Below, piece by piece: positions 57,238-64,000 of a DNA stretch of 64,000 nt; the stretch's first letter is position 1; the number at the start of each line of letters is the position of its first letter. The stretch is from the NCBI RefSeq assembly GCF_030272615.1, contig NC_081406.1, positions 113,923,783-113,987,782 of the forward strand, written 5' to 3'. Position numbers and translations under genes: made by a program. This stretch comes from Cryptomeria japonica. Lineage: Eukaryota > Streptophyta > Pinopsida > Cupressales > Cupressaceae. The notes beneath the pieces are model-generated. The model worked only from the letters and a program-made list of their open reading frames with translations. It made no database searches and had not been told where the DNA came from.

Positions 57238-58473
57238 TCAGATTGGTAGCACAACAATTCCTTTGGATGAATGCTCTACATCATCATAGGCTTTTATTGT
57301 TATCTTCTTGTGGGGATCCACTGATTCAATTGCATATCCTAATGCTATGACCAATTGTAGTGTATAGATATTCAAGTCTGCTCCATTGTCGATCAAGACT
57401 CGCTTGATCCTATGTTGATTGATAAATCCTTCAATGTGGAGTGAGGTGTTATGAGGTTGCTGGAAGGATGTGTTGTCACTTTCAGAGAAAGTGAGACAAG
57501 GTGATGACCTTAGATTTCCAACCATGGCTTGGAACTGATCTATATTTAGGTTTGTAAGAACTAACACCTCTTGGAGAGCTTGATCCAAGATTGTTTTATG
57601 AGATGGAGATAGGTGCAATAGCTCTAAGATATATATTAGTGCGGGCATTTTATCCAATTGGTCCACAAGGTTATACTGCTTTGGGATAGATGGGGTGCCT
57701 TGTGGAGCTGCTTTTATGGTAATCTTGCCACAACATGTAACAACATTACAAGTGGAGCTGGGATTTTTTATGGTAATAGTTGCAATTTGTTCATTGGCAT
57801 CATATAGGTGATTCACAGTGTAAATATACATGGCTTGCATATAATCAGTAGTGTCTATATTTCTCCCTGAAGTGGAAGGACCCCTTTGATCTTGTGATGG
57901 AAGTGGATTTTTGAACATGAGATGATCATTGTTTGTTGTTTTAGGGTCATGTCCTTCGATTTTGATTTCTCCTCGATTAATAAGATCTTGAATAAGATCT
58001 TTCAATCTGTGACAATTGCTTGTCTTATGCCCTTTCCCTTGATGGAAATTGCAATGTTCAGTATCCCTCCACCATAAAGGTTTGACTTGAGGTTCATAAT
58101 TTGATGTTTTGGGTAAGGTCACCAAATTTTGAGAAACTAACTGACGTAACATTGTTTCAATGGGTTCCCCTAAGGGAGTGTATGTCCGTTTTGGTTTAAA
58201 ATATTGTTGACGTTGTTTGGGTTCCTCTTGAGATGTATTGCATCCTTGATTTGGAGGAGCAACTATGTTATTCTTGGGTGGGGGGTTTTGTCTTGCAAAT
58301 CGAACCACAGGTTGTGCACTTTTGATAGTTCTTGCATCCACAACCCCATCATTGATGATGTTTTTTTTTTTTTTTCCAGAAGTTAGGCTAGTCACTATTG
58401 AGGCGTGAGCAAGGGCCATCCTTTGGCTCATTATATATCTTGATAAGCCCTTTTTTGATGAGAGCTCATTCAC
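57238..58473 (-). pseudogene. Gypsy C gag C-terminus, zinc knuckle and protease N-terminus
   Basis: A 411-codon open frame, the longest in gypsy C. Its first 35 or so residues are out of phase: the homopolymer at 58361-58375 (15 A on the minus strand) shifts the true gag frame into it. From INDGVVD onward it is genuine: KPLWWRDTEHCNFHQGKGHK and TSNCHRLKDLIQDLINRGEI form the C-x2-H-x4-H-x4-C knuckle typical of Tat gag. LNIDQFQAMVGNL follows, and then the protease active site RVLIDNGADLNIYTL at about residue 362 (DNG where gypsy A has DGG). The frame ends at a stop within protease. Confidence 0.88.
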
Positions 58474-59564
58474 ATTTTAAGCCTTTGGTGATCATGTCAT
58501 TGAAAGATGTGTCTTTTACATTTAGGTGAAATTCCATTTTGTCATTTAAGTTGGAAATAAATATTTCCACTAGTTCTTGTTTAGGTAACTGAAGAGAACG
58601 TCTACTAGACATTTGACGCCATCGTTGCAGAAAGACTGAAAATAGCTCACCTGGTTTTTGTTTAGTGTTACATAGATTAGCCATTGTGATATCATGTTCA
58701 ATGTTGTGTGAGTAATGTGCCAAGAATTTTTGGACTAGATCTTCGAAGGTCCTAATGCCACCTAGTAGTCAGGAAAACCATGATGTGGTTATTCCTTCCA
58801 AGCTTTGGGGAAAAAGTCGCATTAGGTACGTATCCTCGTATGCCACTTTGAGGTAAGCTGAATGGAATTCTCTAACATGATCACGAGGATCTCCTTCCCA
58901 TTTTGTTTATAAGTTTTTGTTGAAGTTTGATGAAAATGATGATGAGTTGGTGATGGAAAGAAAGATTGATGTTTGGTGAAATGCTTTCCATACTGATCAC
59001 TTAAAGGTAGATATTACCAAAGTTTTTCTTTGAATTTTCTTGTTGTGTTTGATTGAAAAAGTTTGATGTGATAAGGTTTAGATAGATCTGAGATGTATTA
59101 TAGACTTAACTACCTAGCAATGAGAGGATTCACTCATAGACTAGTTTTAACCTGCGTAGAAATGCCTCTTAGGATGAGTTTATCCTAGATGTAGAGACAC
59201 TCTAAAAGTGATGTGTTTGTGTTTGTTTCAAGCAATTTTGAAACTAAAACTTAGGAAAAAAACCTCTTGATGTTTTGAGAGTTGGAAGTGGATTGATGAT
59301 GATATGAATATGATAATGGATGAAATGTGAACTTCAATAAAACATTTGTGTCACATATGGGACAAATTCTTCCTCGTCTCTTTTGGGAGTTGGTGGTTCT
59401 TCCCAAGATATGTTATATGTGATGCAAATGTCTAGAAAGAAGTCAGGATTGATTTTACCTCCTTTGTTCTTGTGATAACTCAAAGGTCGATATTGCATAA
59501 AAGCTCTGCGGTTTAATGACTCTTGATCAAATTCATTTGATTTCCCTTGAAGATATAGACGCAT
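58466..59564 (-). pseudogene. gag (capsid region) of gypsy C
   Basis: The minus-strand 76-codon start (MRLYLQGKSNEFDQ, then ITYNISWEEPPTPKRDEEEF) is followed by a decayed stretch. Next is the capsid domain: DTYLMRLFPQSLEGITTSWF, IRTFEDLVQKFLAHYSH, FSVFLQRWRQMSS and FHLNVKDTSFNDMITKGLK, the Retrotrans_gag pattern. Stops occur near 58768 and 58468. It forms the particle that packages the element RNA. Confidence 0.85.
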
Positions 59565-61000
59565 GTGACATAGGAAGGTTCTATGAGAGAAATATTTTTC
59601 TATTAAGATAGAATAATTTCCTCCTTTTGATAAGGGCCTTTGAGCTCAATGGTCTTTTCTTCAAGTTGATGTGTTGGTGAAGATTCTGCTTTCTCAAGAT
59701 GTGAAGAATGGTCATATATTAAGACACTTTTTGTTGTTGCTCTGGGTTTTTGATCTTTTGTTTTTGAAAATGTTTGTGTTGGATGAATACTTGTTTTGGA
59801 TTTTGGATTTATGATGTTTCTTTGACAAGAAAACAAAGCAAGCACACAAACACAAGAATGTTGTCTCAAAAGGCACAAGTAAGTATGGGTCTAGATCAAC
59901 CCAATCTTTTTGAACTTTGTATGATCCTTTCCTTCAAATATATTTTAGGTGTTTTCCAAAGCTTGAAGTCAGCTCAATTTGTACTGGTCATGACTCAAAA
60001 ATGAAAACACTTCAAACACTTTTTATCCCTAAGGTCAAATCGCCAGTTGCGATAATTTCAGCCCACATCTTGATATTTCTTTGAATTTGGTACTACATAC
60101 CTTATGAATCTTGCCATGGTGGGTAAGGATGTGATATACTAAGTCTTGCATGAGCATAAAAAATAGATGATCCCTATGATGGGGGAGTCACCACTTTTAT
60201 CAGGTTACAAGTAACCTTTCAAAAAGCTATGTTTCTACTCAAGGAAATGTGTATGGTGAGTATCTTGGGAGCGAAACCATCTATGCTCTTGCACTGAATT
60301 TATCACAAATATCCTCAATAAATAGAATGGATGTGATTCTACTTAAAGGTGTTTAGTAATTTTTTATGTCTTTGGACATAAGTTCATTCTACAGTGATTC
60401 ACTTAAGAGCCTTATAACTTGTGGTGGGGCTCATTTGTCCTTTCGGCAAGTTACATTGTAGGAACAACTATACCCAAGGCTACAACTCTTTCTCACACCT
60501 AATTTCTATAGTGGCTCGAAGGATTTACCACGCGAGGTTGTTCCCAAGAGTGATGTGTCTCTTGGTAGGCCTCTCTTAAAAAGATAAAATTTGAGTGTTA
60601 CTAACACTTTTCTCTTGCACCTAGGACCACGAAAGCCAAGGGAGAGGATAGTGTGTGTTAGAAGTAGGACCACTCAACAAACTCTTTTGCACAAGTGTAC
60701 CAAACACAAAATACACTTGTTATTTTTAACTTGTCATTGCAATGATGTTCAATATATTTGGAGATGTTTCTCCAACATTCATGATGTTCTTTTTAACTTC
60801 AAAGGCAATATGTTTAAGTAAACTAGGAATTTGAAATCCTGGTCAACTGAATGAAAAACGCTTTTGCATGAAGTAAAATCATTTTGAAAAATGAGACAAG
60901 TTGATTTTCTTTTTATTTGGACAAAAATGGAAGTTTTGATTGTGAATTTTCTTAAATTTGATGCAAGAAATGAGATTTTGTGTTGTTAATTTTAAGCACC
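59565..61000 (-). other. Gypsy C leader, gag-proximal part
   Basis: Untranslated leader. Frames such as 59603-59878 and 60591-60821 have no domain. No gene is seen. It corresponds to 21229-22840 in gypsy A. Confidence 0.5.
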
Positions 61001-61250
61001 AAAATAGAGTGTATCCCTAACTTGCAATGAAAGCAAATTTGTTTGTAAGTTTTTAGAGGACCAAAAATGAAGTGAATCCTAACTTGCAAAGAAATGAGAT
61101 TTGCTTGTAAGTTTTAAAGCACCAAAATGAAGCAGATCCTAACTTGCAAAGAAATGAGATTTGCTTGTAAGTTTTAGAGCACCAAAATGAAGTGGATCCT
61201 AACTTGCAAAGAAATGAGATTTGCTTGTAAGTTTTAGAGCACCAAAATCA
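61001..61250 (-). repeat. 60-bp tandem repeat in the gypsy C leader
   Basis: Four copies with an exact 60-base period, read on the plus strand as CCAAAATGAAGTGGATCCTA plus ACTTGCAAAGAAATGAGATT plus TGCTTGTAAGTTTTAGAGCA. The two central copies are almost identical, the outer ones diverged. Confidence 0.95.
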
Positions 61251-61400
61251 AGTGTTTTTTTATTTTTAAGTAACAAAAAGGGTTAGTTTAAAACCTACAC
61301 ACGAAACGAAAAGTTAGTAAAATCTGAAAATATGGTGGGCTTCCACAAGCCTAAAAAAATTATTTTATCGATTACATGACCTTTTTTACAACATTTTGTT

Positions 61401-61674
61401 ACAATAGCGCTACTCTGTGTGACAACAAAAGCGCTACTTAACACAAACATGCTAAAGTATAGACAAAAGTGCTAAATTAAAATACTCAAACAACAATACA
61501 ATCATGCTAAAGTATGGACAAATGCGCTACTTAAGAGACAAAAGTGCTAATATATGGAAAATAGTGCTAAATTTGAGACAAAAGTGCTAATATATGGACA
61601 ATAGCACTAAATTTGAGACAAAAGCGCTATTGTAAAAACAATAATGCTAAAGCATGAACAAAAGCACCAAAGTG
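61401..61674 (-). repeat. AGCGCTATTGT-type motif array, 5' side of gypsy C
   Basis: On the minus strand about 13 degenerate copies of TAGC(G/A)CT(T/A)TTGTC are spaced about 17 to 40 bp apart. On the plus strand they appear as ACAAAAGCGCTA, ACAATAGCACTA, ACAAAAGTGCTAA and similar. The array lies within 360 bp of the 5' LTR. It is the inverted counterpart of 28761-29062. Confidence 0.85.
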
Positions 61675-61733
61675 TGACCTGTGTGTCAAGCTAAACAATC
61701 AAAACTTTAGTTTGTTAAGAAACAAATGTTGTG

Positions 61734-61756
61734 GGATTCACATCAGGCTCACCAAA
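61734..61756 (-). other. Primer-binding-site candidate of gypsy C
   Basis: After the LTR end GCATCA the minus strand reads TTTGGTGAGCCTGATGTGAA. TGG starts two to three bases from the LTR, as in gypsy A and F. The primer tRNA cannot be named. Confidence 0.4.
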
Positions 61757-63205
61757 TGATGCTTTGCAAAATGGACAATGTTAGACTAAACCCTGTGGTC
61801 ATATAACACACAAACTCAAGAAACAAAGACAAACGTTAGTGTTAATCAACCAAAAACTAGTCTACGAAGGCATATCAAATGAGACACTAAAAAACATGAT
61901 AAAATATTTAACTACGGAAGCAAATACAACAAGGCATCTCCAAATATCTTCTAACATGCTCTTAGCTCCTTCTCCCTTGTTCCTCTCCTCTCCAAGTTCC
62001 AAGTTAGTGTAGCTCTCAGTAGCTTTTTGCACTATGGATTCCTTATGGAGGTTCAAGATTGTAGATGATTATGAAAAGTATGCAAATGTAAGCTTAATAA
62101 CCAAATAAAGATGAGTTATCTAAATGCTATTTGTTAATTTTAACCAAAAGAGTGAATATGACTAAAATATGCTAAATGCTCTCTAAAATTCTCTATAACT
62201 TAGATGCATACAAGTTTTCAGGATCTAGATTATGAAGAAATGGGTTCTATTTATAGGAAAAATGGAGCAATGGATGGTTGAGATTGAGTAATCTCAACAA
62301 GGGTTAGCATTTGAATGATATTCAATCCATGTGAGGGCTTTCAACCCAGCCCCAGGATGACAAGTGTCAACATGGGATTGGTTGAGAGGAGAGGGGATAA
62401 GCATTAAATGGTTGACATGACCTGAGAGTTAAATTGGGAGTTAAGGTCAAGGTTGGGTTGAGTGAATAAATTCTTTATTCAAGGAATAATGATTTTATCT
62501 AATGGATAAACTCTTGTGCAATGGTAAAAGGGATAACCATGGTCAAAGCAATAAATGCTTGAGGAGACACATGAGGGTTGAGTTAGGGGTCAAAGTCCCT
62601 AACCATGGGTGCAAGTGGAATTAACCATAAATGGTCATGTAAGAGCCATTAGTGGTTTGGAAGACTTTAGGGGTTAATTTGTTGAACACTCAAAGCATTT
62701 AATGCTTTTCAAAGACTTTGAAGTCTTTGAAAAGTGACTTCAAATTGCTTAGGAATGTGACAATAATTAGGAGATGGATTAGGCTAATTAGGAAGGGTTT
62801 AGAAGAATCTAGAAGGGGATTAGAATTGCAAGTGGGTTTGGTGGGTGAGGGAAAATAGGATTTATTTAAAATAAAATTCATTTATTTCAATAAATAGGTG
62901 CAAGTTGCATTTTTAGGAAAAGGCAAGTGGAGGGGATTTAATGATTTAAATAAATGTTTTATTTAATTTATTTAAAAAAAGAAAGGGGATTAAATTGAAT
63001 AAATAGGATTTATTCATTTAATTGATTGTGAATTTGGTTTAATGAATTAATTAAAATAAATTGAATAATTTATTTAATTAATAGGAGAATGTTTTGAAGA
63101 TGAATTAATTAAATATTAATTTAATTAACAGATGGCTAGTGGGTTTTTAATCAAATAAATAGAAAATATTCTTTTAATTAAAATGGATAGATTTATGTGA
63201 CTACA
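61757..63205 (-). repeat. 5' LTR of gypsy C
   Basis: It aligns end to end with 26837-28284. The TATA box CTATAAATAG at 62247-62256 is the probable promoter of the element. Confidence 0.92.
62247..62256 (-). promoter_or_regulatory. LTR TATA box of gypsy C (5' LTR)
   Basis: The minus strand reads CTATAAATAG with the same flanks as the 3' LTR copy at 27327-27336. Assignment is by sequence only. Confidence 0.55.
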
Positions 63206-63210
63206 CCAAC
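63206..63210. repeat. Target-site duplication CCAAC, right copy (gypsy C)
   Basis: Partner of 26832-26836 (one mismatch). Confidence 0.8.
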
Positions 63211-63211
63211 A

Positions 63212-63226
63212 ATCTCCCCCTTTGGC
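63212..63226 (-). other. Polypurine tract of copia B
   Basis: The minus strand reads CCAAAGGGGGAGAT before the LTR start T-GTTGG, which is split here by gypsy C. Two further C-rich runs on the plus strand (CTCCCCCTGAG at 63299-63309 and CTCCCCCTTTGAC at 63351-63363) may be extra purine tracts. Confidence 0.75.
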
Positions 63227-63419
63227 ATTGATGGCAACACTCATGAGAAAAAAATATTGTCCCAAAAATGAAGTCCAAAATTTTACCAAAAATGTGTGCT
63301 CCCCCTGAGAAGATGATCTCTTTTGAAAGTCATCTTTCTTTTTTCTACTACTCCCCCTTTGACATCAATGACAAAGGGTTGTCAAATTTGTCAAATGAGT
63401 GCAGTTTTCAACTTGAACC

Positions 63420-64000
63420 TTGTAACCGGTTAGTTACAATCTGGAATATGTTTGCTAAGACCAAGTTCAAACTCTGAACAAACCTGTTACTATCCTTCAA
63501 GACTTCCTTAGTTCTCTGAATAGTACCGGTGAGATGATGCATTTTCTCTTCCAATGTCTTCTATCCTTGAATAAGTGCCTCAAAGATCTCTCTCCTTAGA
63601 GAGTAAGGTTATCTAACTTTGGACTGAGTTTACATTTAAGCTCTTTGGCTTTTCCTTTTATTCTTTCCTTCTTTTTCTCTAACTTCTCTAGTTTTTCCTC
63701 AAATCCATCAATTTCCTATTCAATAACTGATATTGGTTGAGATGAACCAATGATATTATCAGCTATGTCATCAATTTCCTTTTAAACTTTGCTGATTTCT
63801 TTATCAATATCCATTGTCAAAAGATTTTTCTTGCAAGAGTCTCTGTACAGTTCCTTGAATTCCAAAATTGTTCCATTGAGTGCCGGTAAAAGGGTATCAA
63901 TATGTTTCATGCACTTCTTTATTGTTTCATCAAAGAATTTCTATTTTTCCTTCTCCATTTTCTCCTTGAATGTTTCTTCATTTATTTGATCTACTGTCAG
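63420..64000 (-). pseudogene. Coiled-coil ORF downstream of copia B pol
   Basis: On the minus strand, entering from the right edge, the frame reads KHIDTLLPALNGTILEFKEL, then EEKLEKLEKKKERIKGKAKE (strong heptad-like helix). After a frameshift near 63590 it continues as KMHHLTGTIQRTKEVLKDSN. Stops at about 63942, 63783 and 63717 interrupt it. It lies just before the 3' polypurine tract, where pol would already have ended, so it is an extra 3' ORF. Some plant copia elements (Sireviruses) have a coiled-coil ORF at this place; the relation is inference. The start lies outside the window. Confidence 0.55.

Overview
This is plant nuclear DNA with the look of a very large, repeat-filled genome. I infer a gymnosperm, probably a conifer, from the style of the elements and the AT-rich, heavily decayed nesting; the sequence alone does not prove this. 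I find no host protein gene, tRNA, rRNA or CRISPR. Nearly every base belongs to LTR retrotransposons inserted into one another. All are damaged by stop codons and frameshifts, but several junctions can be resolved to the base by 5-bp target-site duplications (TSDs).

Nesting, from outside in. (1) A plus-strand Ty3/gypsy fragment (1 to about 700) holds copia A (minus strand; 3' LTR about 701-2103, RNase H 2487-3188, RT 24386-25304, integrase to 26060). (2) Copia A holds gypsy A (3194-24380, minus, TSD CTTAT) and copia B (3' LTR starts at 26066 and resumes at 63211; the element runs off the right end). (3) Gypsy A holds element F (9169-19677, plus, TSD GGCTG). (4) The copia B LTR holds the large gypsy C (26837-63205, minus, TSD CCAAA/CCAAC, about 18 kb without its own insertions). 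(5) Gypsy C holds the chromovirus-like element D (31176-40382, minus, TSD GATAG) and the non-coding, long-LTR element E (41196-50171, plus, TSD ATGCA). Taking the inserts out restores continuous reading frames at three sites: copia A RT to RNase H, the gypsy A post-protease linker, and the tail of the gypsy C antisense gene.

Gypsy A, F and C form one Tat/Ogre-like group. Gypsy C carries gag, a CxxH-type knuckle, protease, a G-patch-like stretch, RT, an ordinary RNase H plus a second archaeal-type RNase H, and integrase. Gypsy A has lost RT, both RNases H and most of integrase. F keeps only Q-rich and P/S-rich ORFs.

The most interesting feature is that all three carry, near the 3' LTR and on the opposite strand, a gene of plant-mobile-domain (PMD) type with a coiled-coil and Gly/Pro tail. 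It is nearly complete in C, internally deleted in A, and reduced to the tail in F. In C, the leader of gag-pol and the leader of the PMD gene each carry a degenerate array of the same short motif (AGCGCTATTGT type). The arrays lie in inverted orientation, so the two ends of the sense RNA are complementary. A non-coding block just downstream of pol is also shared by A, C and F.
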